A DNA stretch of 64,000 nucleotides from Methanosphaera cuniculi (lineage in GTDB: Archaea; Methanobacteriota; Methanobacteria; Methanobacteriales; Methanobacteriaceae), in assembly GCF_003149675.1 (NCBI RefSeq), contig NZ_LWMS01000010.1, positions 124,001-188,000 on the forward strand, given 5' to 3'. Below, in pieces: positions 50,434 to 60,580 of the stretch (positions are counted from its first letter, which is position 1; each line of letters opens with the position of its first letter). A model generated the notes under the pieces. The model saw nothing but the letters and a program-made list of their open reading frames with translations. It was not told where the DNA came from and did not search any database. The position numbers and the translations under genes were made by a program.

Positions 50434-50871
50434 ATGACAACAGCATATGATGTACCTGCTGACAGTTTAATTACCGTAGTAAGTAAAGATTTAGAAGAAA
50501 ATGATAAAATTAACGCACCTGACTGGGCACAATTTGTAAAAACAGGTGTACACAAAGAACGTAGACCAGAAAATCCTAACTGGTGGTTTGTACGAGCTGC
50601 AACACTACTAAGAAGAATATATGTAGATGGACCTGTAGGAATAAGCAGACTACAAACAAAATACGGTGGCAACAAAGACCGTGGAACAAACCCAGAAAAA
50701 TTCCAAAAAGGTAGTGGATCAATCATAAGAACAGCACTACAACAATTAGAAGATGCAGGATACGTTGAAAAAACCGAAAAAGGAAGAATTGTAACCCCAG
50801 CAGGTCAATCATACCTTGATAACAAAGCATCTGAAATTTCAAAAGATATTCCTGAATTATCAAAATACTAA
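50434..50871 (+). CDS. rps19e: 30S ribosomal protein S19e
   Basis: A 145-residue winged-helix ribosomal protein of archaea and eukaryotes. [19 protein letters not shown] opens it, and [20 protein letters not shown] and [20 protein letters not shown] are family hallmarks. It is needed for late small-subunit maturation in eukaryotes. AGGAGG lies before the ATG. It starts the ribosomal run ending at pfdA. Confidence 0.98.
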   Translation: MTTAYDVPADSLITVVSKDLEENDKINAPDWAQFVKTGVHKERRPENPNWWFVRAATLLRRIYVDGPVGISRLQTKYGGNKDRGTNPEKFQKGSGSIIRTALQQLEDAGYVEKTEKGRIVTPAGQSYLDNKASEISKDIPELSKY

Positions 50872-51043
50872 GATTACTTTTTTAGTTTTATAATTTGAAA
50901 GAATACTTTTTTAACAAATGAAAAAAAAAATCTTGTGATTTTTATCTTTTATTTAAAAGATAATTATATTTAAAAAAATTAATTTAGAAAAAAAAAATAT
51001 GATAATATATTAAAAAAAATGACACACTAAGGAGTTGTATCAA

Positions 51044-51397
51044 ATGAGTGAACTTGATGAGATTAGACGAAGACGAATGGAACAGCTACAACAACAACAG
51101 CTAGCTGCACAACAACAAGGAGCTTCTCTTGAACAAATGCAACAAGAACAAATGAGAAGACAGCAATTTGAAGAGGAAAAGAAAAATGCTCTAAGACAAA
51201 TACTATCTCCAGAGGCAAGACAAAGATTATCAAATCTAAGATTAACAAAACCAGATCTTGTAAATGCAATTGAAATGCAACTAATAAGTCTAGCTCAAGC
51301 AGGTCGTCTGCAAATTCCTGTTACAGATGATACATTAAAACAAATTCTTAAAGAAACATCTGGAAAAAAACATGAAATAAAAATCACAAGAAGATAA
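51044..51397 (+). CDS. DNA-binding protein of the PDCD5/TFAR19 family
   Basis: 117 residues from the ATG at 51044 with AAGGAG upstream. The N-terminal helix is Gln/Arg-rich (QLQQQQLAAQQQGASLEQM within MEQ...), and the core RQILSPEARQRLSNLRLTKP is the conserved three-helix bundle. Archaeal members bind DNA and may contact chaperones. It lies between rps19e and a PP-loop ATPase. Confidence 0.94.
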   Translation: MSELDEIRRRRMEQLQQQQLAAQQQGASLEQMQQEQMRRQQFEEEKKNALRQILSPEARQRLSNLRLTKPDLVNAIEMQLISLAQAGRLQIPVTDDTLKQILKETSGKKHEIKITRR

Positions 51398-51487
51398 AAA
51401 AGTAATTTTTTTGATAATTTTTAATTCTTAAAAAAAAAAATAAGAAAATTTGAAAAAAAATAAAATATAATATTAGATGACGATTCA

Positions 51488-52078
51488 ATGAAAGCAGCTG
51501 TATTATATAGTGGAGGAAAAGACAGTTCTTTAATGGCAGTACTGTTAGATAAGTTCGGATATGATGTAGAACTTATAACTGTCAATTTTGGAATATTTAA
51601 TTCATCACTACCAGCACAAAAGGCAGCAGAAAATCTAGGATTTAAACATCGTGTTTTAAGCTTAGATAAGCAAATTCTACTTGATGCTGTTGATATGATA
51701 GTGCGTGATAATTTTCCAAATAATGGTATAAATCATATTCATCATGAAGTAATAGAACATGTAGCATGTGACTATGATGTCATAGCTGATGGTACACGAC
51801 GTGAAGATCGCATTCCAAAACTTACAATGTCTGAAATTCAAAGTCTTGAAGATCGAATGAATGTCCAATACTTAAACCTATCAGGAATAGGATATAAAAC
51901 TGTTAATGATATAAGTAGTGAAATCTTTGAACTTGAAAAAAGAGAAAGTGACATACATAATAGTTCAGACTATGAAATGGAAGTAAGAACATATCTAAAA
52001 GAACATGGTCATGATATAGAAAATATTTTTCCACAACATATTCAATCAAAAGTTATAGGATGGAGAAAAAATGAGTAG
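51488..52078 (+). CDS. PP-loop ATPase (COG2117-type alpha hydrolase)
   Basis: A 196-residue protein with the PP-loop SGGKDSS (residues 8-14) that binds ATP pyrophosphate and adenylates a substrate. [15 protein letters not shown] is a second conserved stretch. Similar archaeal proteins are linked to tRNA modification but the reaction is not established. Its last 8 bases overlap the rpl39e start, so translation is coupled to a ribosomal protein. Confidence 0.88.
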   Translation: MKAAVLYSGGKDSSLMAVLLDKFGYDVELITVNFGIFNSSLPAQKAAENLGFKHRVLSLDKQILLDAVDMIVRDNFPNNGINHIHHEVIEHVACDYDVIADGTRREDRIPKLTMSEIQSLEDRMNVQYLNLSGIGYKTVNDISSEIFELEKRESDIHNSSDYEMEVRTYLKEHGHDIENIFPQHIQSKVIGWRKNE

Positions 52079-52226
52079 AAATAAAACTTTACCTAAAAAA
52101 TTAAGATTAGCTAAAAAAACAAAACAAAACAGAAGAGTTCCTATATTTGCTATGATGAAAACAAATAGAAGACTAAGAACTCATCCACAAGCAAGACAAT
52201 GGAGAAGAAGTAAAATTAAAGTATAA
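52071..52226 (+). CDS. rpl39e: 50S ribosomal protein L39e
   Basis: A 51-residue protein, starting [20 protein letters not shown] and ending RRSKIKV, very basic, lining the exit tunnel of archaeal and eukaryotic ribosomes. [15 protein letters not shown] is the usual core. The ATG overlaps the end of the PP-loop gene by 8 bases, and GGATGGAG lies just before it. Confidence 0.97.
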   Translation: MSRNKTLPKKLRLAKKTKQNRRVPIFAMMKTNRRLRTHPQARQWRRSKIKV

Positions 52227-52301
52227 TTCTAGTGTATATACTTTGATAGAATTTTTAGATAATATTATTTTAAAAACAAATAGAACAGGAGTATAATTAA
52301 T

Positions 52302-52547
52302 ATGGAAAGAATTTACACAATACCTCTTAGAGATGTTAAAAGAGTACCAAGAACTCAAAGATCACCAAGAGCAATGAGATACATTAAAGAATTTATTCAA
52401 AAACACATGAAAACAGAAGATGTAATTGTTGCAATGGAAGTAAATGAAAAAATCTGGGAAAGAGGACGAGAAAAAATACCATCAAAAATCAAAGTGAAAG
52501 CTGTTGAAGAAGATGGAGTAGTAGAAGTATTATTAGCAGACGAATAG
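52302..52547 (+). CDS. rpl31e: 50S ribosomal protein L31e
   Basis: An 81-residue ribosomal protein found in archaea and eukaryotes. [20 protein letters not shown] and [19 protein letters not shown] are the signature, and the C-terminal strand [15 protein letters not shown] closes the fold. CAGGAG is upstream. It sits near the tunnel exit next to L39e's site. Confidence 0.97.
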   Translation: MERIYTIPLRDVKRVPRTQRSPRAMRYIKEFIQKHMKTEDVIVAMEVNEKIWERGREKIPSKIKVKAVEEDGVVEVLLADE

Positions 52548-52843
52548 ACACCATTATTTTGGAAACACGGATTGCTAAGGATTATATTTTAAATGGATTA
52601 TTATGTTATCTTGGATTTTATCTTTATCATATTTACGAGTTACTAAAGATGTCTAAGATAGTAAAAAGTGTATACATGTAAATAATAAGAGAATTTAATC
52701 ACCTCTCTTACCTACTTAAATATAAATATGGATTGTTTTTACGAGATGGGCATCCTATTTATATTGGTACATATTATAATAACTAAATAGAATAAAAAAA
52801 TATATTAAAAAATAATAATATTTCACAGATGGAGTGATAAACT
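52548..52843. other. Unassigned 296-base gap inside the ribosomal run
   Basis: No open frame of useful length. A 7-bp stem TAAGAGA/TCTCTTA (52686-52692 and 52704-52710) and two copies of TTTACGAG (52632-52639 and 52738-52745), each preceded by ATGGATT, are present. It may hold a small RNA, a decayed gene or the aIF6 promoter (TATTTATATTGG near 52760). Confidence 0.5.
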
Positions 52844-53518
52844 ATGATACAAAGATTCGATATTGATGGGAACCCAAACTTAGGTGTTTCTATTTTAGCA
52901 AAAGACAATGTAGCAATAATTTCACCAAGACTTCAGGATTCTTATGTAAAAACAATTGAAGAAACATTAGATGTACCAATAATCAAAACACCAATCTGTG
53001 GTAGTAACCTTGCAGGAGCTTTAATGGCAGGAAATACAAAAAGCTTACTAGTATCTGAGTATGCATATGATCATGAACTTAACACTATACGTGAACATGG
53101 AATTGATGTAAATGTTATACCAGGATCACTTACAGCTATAGGAAATGTTATAGTTGCAAATGATAATGGAGCTATTGTAAATCCAAAACTATCCAGTGAA
53201 GCTCAAGAGATTATAAAAGATAGCCTTGATGTAGAAGTAGTAAGTACTACCATAGCAGGACTTGATATAGTTGGTTCTGCAGTAGCTGCTACAAATAAAG
53301 GTGCTTTAGTACATCCTGATGCATCAGATGAGGAATTAGATTTAGTTGAAGATGTTTTAGGAGTACCTACTGAAATTGGTACAGTTAACCGTGGAGTAAA
53401 ACTCGTAGGAGCATGTATCATTGCAAATTCTAATGGAGTTATTGTAGGAGAAAAAACTACAGGTCCAGAACTAGCAAGGATTGATCAAGTATTCAACTTA
53501 TTTGAGGGAACATTATGA
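52844..53518 (+). CDS. eif6: Translation initiation factor 6 (aIF6)
   Basis: A 224-residue ribosome anti-association factor built from five repeated alpha/beta units arranged as a propeller; the repeats are visible as [48 protein letters not shown] and [16 protein letters not shown]. It binds the 50S subunit and blocks joining with 30S. GGAGTGAT precedes the ATG. Its stop overlaps the rplX start (ATGA). Confidence 0.97.
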   Translation: MIQRFDIDGNPNLGVSILAKDNVAIISPRLQDSYVKTIEETLDVPIIKTPICGSNLAGALMAGNTKSLLVSEYAYDHELNTIREHGIDVNVIPGSLTAIGNVIVANDNGAIVNPKLSSEAQEIIKDSLDVEVVSTTIAGLDIVGSAVAATNKGALVHPDASDEELDLVEDVLGVPTEIGTVNRGVKLVGACIIANSNGVIVGEKTTGPELARIDQVFNLFEGTL

Positions 53519-53739
53519 AAACAAAAATATATAGAGTAAAAGGAACATTATTAGATAGTGATAAAGCAAAACCTTTCACACGCGAAATGAAAGCTGTTAA
53601 AGAAGAAGATATAAAAGAAAAACTATACTCCGAATTCGGAAGTAAACACAGATTAAACAGAAGTCAAATTATATTTGATGATATAACAGAAATTACACCA
53701 GAAGAAGTAACAGATCCTATCGTATCAAGTTTATTATAA
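53515..53739 (+). CDS. rplX: 50S ribosomal protein LX (L18Ae/L20a)
   Basis: A 74-residue protein; [20 protein letters not shown] and [20 protein letters not shown] are the archaeal LX hallmarks. It overlaps the aIF6 stop by 4 bases, so translation is coupled. Prefoldin alpha follows 53 bases later. Confidence 0.95.
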   Translation: MKTKIYRVKGTLLDSDKAKPFTREMKAVKEEDIKEKLYSEFGSKHRLNRSQIIFDDITEITPEEVTDPIVSSLL

Positions 53740-53792
53740 AAACTTTAAATAAAGGATAAAATAATAAATAAACAATGGAGTGTGAATAAATC

Positions 53793-54209
53793 ATGGAAAA
53801 TAACAAAAAATTAGAACAAATGATAGCAGAACTTAACCAACTACAACAACAAGGCGAAGCAATCGCAAACCAAGTAGAACAATTAAACTTATCATTAACA
53901 GATATAAAATCCGCAAGTGAAGCACTAAAAGGAATAGAAGGCTCTGTTGGCAAAGAATTATTAATACCAGTAGGAGCTGGTTGCTTTATTAATGCTGAAC
54001 TAAAAAGTGAAAACATTATAGTCGGAGTAGGAGCAGAAGTTGCAGTTAAAAAATCACGTGAAGAAACCGTGGAAAAACTTGAAAAAGAAACAAAAGAAGT
54101 TCAAGAATTAATAACAACATTAACAAATCAACTAGATAAAATTAATGAAATGATTGCAACACAAAGACCAGAAGCAGAAAGATTAATGAGAGAATCAGGA
54201 CTACAATAA
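53793..54209 (+). CDS. pfdA: Prefoldin alpha subunit
   Basis: A 138-residue chaperone subunit: two long coiled-coil helices (LEQMIAELNQLQQQGEAIAN at the start and a C-terminal helix rich in Glu/Lys) joined by beta hairpins (LLIPVGAGCFINAEL, IIVGVGAEVAVKKS). The hexamer with the beta subunit holds unfolded proteins and passes them to the thermosome. GGAGTG is upstream. Confidence 0.95.
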   Translation: MENNKKLEQMIAELNQLQQQGEAIANQVEQLNLSLTDIKSASEALKGIEGSVGKELLIPVGAGCFINAELKSENIIVGVGAEVAVKKSREETVEKLEKETKEVQELITTLTNQLDKINEMIATQRPEAERLMRESGLQ

Positions 54210-54585
54210 ACCTAGTCTCTCTTTTTAATCATTTTTTTTCTTATTTAAACATCTATCTTATTTTAAAATATTAATTTTCTAATACATTTAAAAAAAAATT
54301 ATTTACTCATTTTCATTTAAAAAAAAATATTAAAGCTTATTTTTAAGAAAACTTAAATAAACACCAAAACTTAAAAAACATTTTTTCATTATTTATTCTT
54401 TTTAAACAATTTATAATATTTAAGTATAATTATTAAACACCAAATCTTAAAATCCCCGATATTCTAATTTTATAATTAAACAATTATTAGTATTTTAGAA
54501 GTTAAGTTAAACAATTATAAAATTTATGAAAAAAAATTAAGATTAAAAAAAGAGGGTGGTGAAAAGTTGATTGTTTGATTTTTTT
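54210..54585. other. Convergent spacer between pfdA and ftsY
   Basis: No gene in 376 bases. T-rich runs just after pfdA (54217-54240) and short A/T runs towards ftsY are consistent with termination from both sides. Nothing else stands out. Confidence 0.5.
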
Positions 54586-56103
54586 TTATGCTTCTGCTTC
54601 TTGTTCATTAAATATTTGGTCAATCATCCATTCTGGTTTAAATTCAATTAGATCATCATATCCTTGACCTACTCCTATGAAAAGTATTGGTTTATGGATT
54701 ACATGTCCAATTGATAGTGCTGCTCCTCCTTTTGCATCAGCATCTGTTTTTGTAAGTATGATACCATCAATATCTATTACTTCATTGAATTTATCTGCTT
54801 GTTCTGTTGCATCATTACCCATTAGTGCATCTCCAACATATATTACAATGTCAGGTTTGGATATTCTTTTAATTTTCTTCATTTCATCCATTAGGTTTGC
54901 ATTTGTTTGCATACGTCCTGATGTATCTATTAGTACTATATCTTTTCCTGTTGCTTTTGCATGATCTACTGCATCATATGCTACTGCTGCTGGATCTGAA
55001 TCTTTTGGATGTTTAATGATTTTCATGTTAAGATTCTTTGCATGGTATTCTAGTTGTTCTATTGCTCCTGCACGGAATGTATCTGATGCTCCTAGTACTG
55101 AGGTGTAGCCATATCGTTCAAGGTATGTTGCTAGTTTTGCTATTGTTGTGGTTTTTCCTGTACCATTTATTCCTACAAACATTATTTTATATGGTTCACC
55201 GGTTTTACGTACTTTTTCAATATCACCAAGTAGGTCATATTCTCCATTATCTATTATTTCATAGATTGACTTTTTAAGTGCATTTGTTGTGAATAATTCC
55301 ATATCTCCTCGACGTTTTATTTTACGTCCTATAAGATCTTCTTTTACACTCTCAACAATAGTATCTGCTACTTCAAATGCTACATCTCCTTCAAGAAGTG
55401 ATAGTTCTAGATTTTCGAGGATTTCTTCTATATCATCTTCTTTTATTGTCTTAGTTGTAATAAATCCGAATCTTCCACCTTTTTGTTCATCTTCATATTT
55501 AAGATCAGATTTAGATTCATCTTTTTTATCATCTTTTTTATCTTTATTTTTGTTTCTGTGAAGAAATCCGAAATGTCCTTTTTTCTCTTCTTTTTCTTCT
55601 GGTTCATCATTAGTTGACTTTTCAGGTTCATCAACAGTAAATGTTTCATCAATTACTTGAGATTCACCCATATCAGGTGATGTGAGATCGTCTTTTGTTG
55701 TTGGTTGTGGTATTTCTACATTTTCTTTTTTTTCGTCTTTAATTTCTGGTGTTATTTCTTTTGGTTCAGATTTTACTTCTTCTTTAGGTTCTTCTTTTTT
55801 ATTTTTATTTCGTCTAAAGAAGCTAAATCTTCCTTTTTTCTCTTTTTTCTCTTCTTTTTCTTCTGTTTTAGGTTCTTCTTCTTTTGTTATTTCTTCTGTA
55901 TCTTCTTTTGATTCATCATCGTTTGATTTTTCATCATCTGATTTTTTATCTTCTTCTGATTCATCTGGTGTTTCTAATGTTGATTCTGGAAGTTCATCTA
56001 CAACTTCTTCTTGTTGTTGTTCGATTTCTTCATCTTCAATATCTGATGCATCTTTTATGGTTTTATTTAATCGTTTTCGTATAAAGTCAAACAAGCTTTT
56101 CAC
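54586..56103 (-). CDS. ftsY: Signal recognition particle receptor FtsY with a long charged N-terminus
   Basis: A 505-residue GTPase that docks SRP-ribosome complexes at the membrane. The NG domain starts at about 225; GINGTGKT (311-318) is the P-loop, LGASDTFRAGAIEQL the insertion-box side, LIDTSGRMQ the G3 motif and LTKTDADAKGG the G4/G5 region. Residues 1-220 are extremely acidic/lysine-rich and contain three related aromatic-basic motifs (KGRFSFFRRNKNK at 90, KGHFGFLHRNKNK at 175, KGGRFGFITTKT at 208). It lies on the strand opposite the ribosomal run. Confidence 0.96.
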   Translation of the reverse strand: MKSLFDFIRKRLNKTIKDASDIEDEEIEQQQEEVVDELPESTLETPDESEEDKKSDDEKSNDDESKEDTEEITKEEEPKTEEKEEKKEKKGRFSFFRRNKNKKEEPKEEVKSEPKEITPEIKDEKKENVEIPQPTTKDDLTSPDMGESQVIDETFTVDEPEKSTNDEPEEKEEKKGHFGFLHRNKNKDKKDDKKDESKSDLKYEDEQKGGRFGFITTKTIKEDDIEEILENLELSLLEGDVAFEVADTIVESVKEDLIGRKIKRRGDMELFTTNALKKSIYEIIDNGEYDLLGDIEKVRKTGEPYKIMFVGINGTGKTTTIAKLATYLERYGYTSVLGASDTFRAGAIEQLEYHAKNLNMKIIKHPKDSDPAAVAYDAVDHAKATGKDIVLIDTSGRMQTNANLMDEMKKIKRISKPDIVIYVGDALMGNDATEQADKFNEVIDIDGIILTKTDADAKGGAALSIGHVIHKPILFIGVGQGYDDLIEFKPEWMIDQIFNEQEAEA

Positions 56104-56401
56104 ATTCCTTTATTAGTTTTTTTAGTATCTATTTTATATAAAATGTAAATTTATATTAGTACTGCCTTTTTTTTTATTATTTATTATTTTTTTATTTCAT
56201 TTATAAAATAAGTAATCATAATTTCTATAAGATATAGAATATACAACAAAGTCATAGATAATAAAAATTTTTGTATAAGTTGAAAAAAATGAATTAGTTT
56301 TAAAAGTTTTATAATTTTAAAAAAAAGTGTGAAATTTCAATAAAAAAGGAATAAAATAAGAAAAAGGGGGTGGTTAGATGTTTATAATATCATAATACTA
56401 T

Positions 56402-57082
56402 TTATTCTTTACGTGTTCCACCATATACTGCATTTGAATAGTATTTCCATATTACATCAATTTCTTTAAATCCTACATCTTCAAGTAATCTTAGATGGTC
56501 TGTTATTGTTATTGGATGGTCGTTGTGTTCTCGTTTCTTTTTATGATCTTTCATATCTTCAACTGTTAGCTGATTTTCTGCCATGTACTTATCTGCTATT
56601 CTTTCATTAAGCTTACTGTTGTATTTACTGTTAGCTTCCATGACATCAGCATTGTAGAATACTCCATCTTGTTTTAGTGAATCATATATATATTGATACA
56701 TTTGTCTTTTATCATTTTCATCTCTTATATGATGAAGTGCAAGTGATGATATTATTGCATCATAATCATCTATAATATCTACTATTGTAAAGTCTCCTAG
56801 TACAAATTCTATGTTTTCATATCCTGCTAGTTTTTCTTTTGCTACTTCTATCATTTTATCTGATATGTCAAGACATGTTATTTTTGCATCAGGAAAACGT
56901 TCTAGTACTTGTAAGCTTATGTTTCCTGTTCCACAACCAAGATCTAGTATTCTGAGATTTTCTTTTTCTGGTATTGAATTTACTAATGCTTCTATCATTT
57001 CATCGTACTTAGGTATTGTTTTTTTAACTAGATTATCATAGTGTTTTGATGTTTCATTAAAGTGTGTTTTTAAATCTGACAT
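56402..57082 (-). CDS. Class I SAM-dependent methyltransferase
   Basis: A 226-residue methyltransferase. ILDLGCGTGNIS (45-56) is the SAM-binding loop, ITCLDISDKMIEVA supplies the acidic residue for the ribose, and YDAIISSLALHHI is motif IV. The substrate cannot be predicted; the overall look is that of small-molecule methyltransferases (UbiE/Methyltransf_25 type). A single gene with spacers on both sides. Confidence 0.88.
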   Translation of the reverse strand: MSDLKTHFNETSKHYDNLVKKTIPKYDEMIEALVNSIPEKENLRILDLGCGTGNISLQVLERFPDAKITCLDISDKMIEVAKEKLAGYENIEFVLGDFTIVDIIDDYDAIISSLALHHIRDENDKRQMYQYIYDSLKQDGVFYNADVMEANSKYNSKLNERIADKYMAENQLTVEDMKDHKKKREHNDHPITITDHLRLLEDVGFKEIDVIWKYYSNAVYGGTRKE

Positions 57083-57207
57083 AATTTGTTTTCATCTCAC
57101 CATATTTTTTTTGTAGTAAAATAAATTAATTTAATATTTTTTTTTGGAATATGTTTATTATTTTTATTTAATTTAGTTTTTATAATATTATCATATTAAT
57201 TTAATTT

Positions 57208-58068
57208 TTATATTAGTTTTGCATGTGATTTTAGTTCTGCAAATAGTACAATTACCATACCAATAATTAAAAATACTACACATAATGGTAGTGAAGATGT
57301 TGGTACTGCTAATATTTTTTCAAGTGGTATTCTCATAGATCCAAGCATTATACCTATGAGTGCTGCTACTGTTGCTATTTTATGATTTTTAAGTAAGTAT
57401 TTAATTACTCGTGACATTATCATAAATCCACCTACTGCTCCTATGATAAATACTATGATATCTACTAATGCAAATGAGTGAAGTGCATTTATCATATATT
57501 CATACTGATCAAGAAGAAGTAGTAATGATGAACCTGACACTCCAGGAAGTAGCATTGCACATATTGCAATAAATCCTGAGATAAGTAATATTGGTAAACT
57601 GTGTGCTGCATGCATTGGGTTAAGTCCAATAAATCCATATGATACAATGGTAAATATTATTGTTATTATAATTGCTTTAATATTAAAAGCATCTAGTTGT
57701 TTGTATAATATGTAAATTGATGCAAGTATTAATCCAGCAAAGAATGAATAGGTAAATCCTGCATAATCATTTAATAAAAAGTTAATAATACCTGCCATGA
57801 TAACCATAGCAATAGCTATACCAATACCCAAGGGTATGAAAAATTCAATATCAAAATCTTCTAAAAATTTTACTTTAAATTCTTTTATATTTCCACGAAG
57901 AAGGGGCTTAATACAACGGAAACGTATCGTACTAATTGCATTAATTAAACGATCATAAATTCCTGTAATAAGTGCAATTGTACCACCAGAAATACCTGGC
58001 ATAATATCACACATACCCATTAAAAATCCACGAAGAAATAATCCAATCATATCTTTAATATGCTTCAT
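57208..58068 (-). CDS. DUF368 polytopic membrane protein
   Basis: A 286-residue protein with about eight hydrophobic segments. GMCDIMPGISGGTIALITGI near the start and CAMLLPGVSGSSLLLLL in the second half are the paired P-G-x-S-G motifs of the family, suggesting an inverted repeat of two halves. DUF368 proteins have been linked to polyprenyl-phosphate recycling, which would fit surface glycan synthesis; that link is from the family and not shown here. It is divergent from dut. Confidence 0.9.
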   Translation of the reverse strand: MKHIKDMIGLFLRGFLMGMCDIMPGISGGTIALITGIYDRLINAISTIRFRCIKPLLRGNIKEFKVKFLEDFDIEFFIPLGIGIAIAMVIMAGIINFLLNDYAGFTYSFFAGLILASIYILYKQLDAFNIKAIIITIIFTIVSYGFIGLNPMHAAHSLPILLISGFIAICAMLLPGVSGSSLLLLLDQYEYMINALHSFALVDIIVFIIGAVGGFMIMSRVIKYLLKNHKIATVAALIGIMLGSMRIPLEKILAVPTSSLPLCVVFLIIGMVIVLFAELKSHAKLI

Positions 58069-58352
58069 AAGAAAATTAATCCTCCAATTTAATAAAAGTT
58101 AATAATAAAAAGAGATAATCATTCTTACCTATAATTATAGAAAGTATTTTTTTTACTCTTAATATGTAGTCTATAAATAGAAAATACTTAAACTTATTTA
58201 TAAAACAATAGTTTATAATAATCAATTTAAATAAAACTATAAAATAAAATTCAAACATTATAATTAAAAAAAAATGGTACTACTTAAAAATAGTATTTTT
58301 TTTTATAAAATAATATAAAATCAAATTAAGGGAAGATGAGGGAAAAACTAAA

Positions 58353-58835
58353 ATGTTAGGCGAAGAAGAATTACGTAAACTATTTCCAGAATATGAAGAT
58401 ACAATACAACCATCAGGAATAGATCTTAAAGTTGATAAAATATATGAACAAACAACTGGTGGATCATTAATTGATAATCAAAAAAATCTACCTGAAATCA
58501 AAGAGTTAAAATGTGATGAAAACGAAATATACACACTAAAACCAAAAACAGCATACAGCGTAACAATCATGGGAAAAACACATATACCAGTAGGATATAC
58601 AATGTTGTATCTTCCACGCTCAACACTTCTAAGATCATTTATATCAGTACATACAGCAGTAGGAGATCCAGGATTTTATGGAACATTACAATTTATGATT
58701 GTAAATAATGGAGAATATGAATATAAGCTAAAAAAAGGTGAAAGAATAGCACAAGCTGTAGTATTTAAAGTTACTGGATCTGGAGAATATGATGGATCAT
58801 ACCAGGAAAAAAATAATATAAATAAAGGGAGTTGA
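58353..58835 (+). CDS. dut: dUTP diphosphatase, archaeal dCTP-deaminase-like type
   Basis: A 160-residue trimeric-fold enzyme of the dCTP deaminase family. IQPSGIDLKVD (18-28), PRSTLLRS (88-95) and VGDPGFYGTLQF (103-114) are the nucleotide-binding motifs. D105 is placed as the dUTPase Asp. Ten residues later, where bifunctional archaeal enzymes have the deaminating Glu, this protein has M115, so it should hydrolyse dUTP but not deaminate dCTP. It keeps uracil out of DNA. The next gene starts 9 bases after it. Confidence 0.85.
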   Translation: MLGEEELRKLFPEYEDTIQPSGIDLKVDKIYEQTTGGSLIDNQKNLPEIKELKCDENEIYTLKPKTAYSVTIMGKTHIPVGYTMLYLPRSTLLRSFISVHTAVGDPGFYGTLQFMIVNNGEYEYKLKKGERIAQAVVFKVTGSGEYDGSYQEKNNINKGS

Positions 58836-58844
58836 TGAAATAAG

Positions 58845-60428
58845 ATGACTCAAGATAAAAATATAGCAGAACACCTAATTGAAACACTAGAAAAAAATGG
58901 TGTAAAATACATATTTGGATATCCAGGTGAACAAGTACTAGCAATATATGAAGCTTTACGAAAAAGTAAAATACAACACATACTAATGCGTCATGAACAA
59001 GCAGCAGTACATGCAGCAGATGCATATGCACGTATAACAGGTGAATATGGAGTATGTCTTGCAACAGCAGGACCTGGAGCTATGAATCTTACAATGGGAA
59101 CTGCCGCTGCATATAAGGATAATGTACCAATCATACTAATATCAGGAGATGTAGATTCAAATGTTAAAGGACAAGACACATTTCAAGATATAGATTTAAA
59201 CTCCGTATTTAAACCAATAACAATAAAATCATACAAGGTAAATACACCAGAAAAACTACAAAACAACATAAATGAAATATTCAAATACAAAAAAGATGGA
59301 ATAACAGGACCATTCTACATTAACATGTCAAAAGATATCCAATACAAACCACACAATACACATCATAAAATAATAGAACATGAAAACATAAAACTACCTA
59401 AACAAAACGATATAGATGATATCATAAAAAGTATAGAAGAATCAGAAAGACCTATAATAATAGCAGGTTCTGGAATAATTTATGCAGATGCAATCAAGGA
59501 ATTTGAAGAATTCATCAAAAAAACAAAAATACCAGTAACAACATCATACCATGCACGAGGAATAATATCAGAAAAAGATCCACAAAACCTAGGGCTACAA
59601 GGAAACCGTTCAACACAAAAAAACAGAAAAACAACAGAAAATGCAGATCTAATACTAGCATTTGCAACAAAACTAAGCGAACGTACAATGAAAAATGTTA
59701 AAACCGATAACATAATACAGATAAACACAAAAGAAGAACACAAAAAATGCGATAAATTCTACAAATACAACATAAAAGACATACTAACAAAATTAAATGA
59801 ACAACAACTACCAAAAGTTAATCCTAAGTGGATTGAGGAAATTGAAAACATAAAAACTGAAAAACCAAGAAAACCAGAAGATACACAAAAACTAAACCCA
59901 GAAGTTGTAATTCAAGAAATACTAAAAAAAGCAGATGAAAACACAACAATAATACTAGATGCTGGAACTACACCAACATACTTAACATTACACTCAAAAC
60001 TAGATAAACACTCACAGATGATATTTCCAGGTGGATTTGGACCTATGGGATATTCACTTCCAGCAAGTATAGGAGCAGCATTTGCACGTGATAATGATAT
60101 AATATTTGCAACAACAGGTGATGGATCTGTGCAAATGACAATAGAAGAACTAGCAGTTATTAGCCGATACCAGTTACCTGTAATAATATTCATAATAAAC
60201 AATGAATCACTAGGAATAATAAAACAATGGCAAGATATGGCAGATAATCCAAACTATGAGGTAAGCTTGGATAATCCAGACTTTATAAAAATAGCTGAAG
60301 CTTATAATATAAAAGCTGATAATATCACATCACTTGATGAGTTAAACACTAAATTAGATCAAGCAATATCAGAAAAAAAACCTCATCTTTTCAATATTGA
60401 AGTTGAAAATATTCACATACCACTATAA
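58845..60428 (+). CDS. Acetolactate synthase large-subunit-like TPP enzyme
   Basis: A 527-residue TPP-dependent enzyme. FGYPGEQVLAIYEAL and MRHEQAAVHAADAYA (with the TPP Glu) form the Pyr domain, and TTGDGSVQMTIEELAVISRY with a later NNESLGII is the PP-domain GDG-N motif. The family makes 2-acetolactate from pyruvate for branched-chain amino acids, but several members act on other 2-oxo acids, and no small subunit is adjacent. It is closely linked to dut. Confidence 0.88.
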   Translation: MTQDKNIAEHLIETLEKNGVKYIFGYPGEQVLAIYEALRKSKIQHILMRHEQAAVHAADAYARITGEYGVCLATAGPGAMNLTMGTAAAYKDNVPIILISGDVDSNVKGQDTFQDIDLNSVFKPITIKSYKVNTPEKLQNNINEIFKYKKDGITGPFYINMSKDIQYKPHNTHHKIIEHENIKLPKQNDIDDIIKSIEESERPIIIAGSGIIYADAIKEFEEFIKKTKIPVTTSYHARGIISEKDPQNLGLQGNRSTQKNRKTTENADLILAFATKLSERTMKNVKTDNIIQINTKEEHKKCDKFYKYNIKDILTKLNEQQLPKVNPKWIEEIENIKTEKPRKPEDTQKLNPEVVIQEILKKADENTTIILDAGTTPTYLTLHSKLDKHSQMIFPGGFGPMGYSLPASIGAAFARDNDIIFATTGDGSVQMTIEELAVISRYQLPVIIFIINNESLGIIKQWQDMADNPNYEVSLDNPDFIKIAEAYNIKADNITSLDELNTKLDQAISEKKPHLFNIEVENIHIPL

Positions 60429-60580
60429 AAAAAAAATTCAAAAAGTAAAAAAAGGTATGTAATTAAGAAAAAGAAAATGAGAAATTCTATATTTTTTAGA
60501 ATAACAAGTGTAAAAAAAAATATTTTATTAGTTCTCATTTTTTTTATAAAAGTTTTAATCTTCTTTCCTAATTTTTTTTT

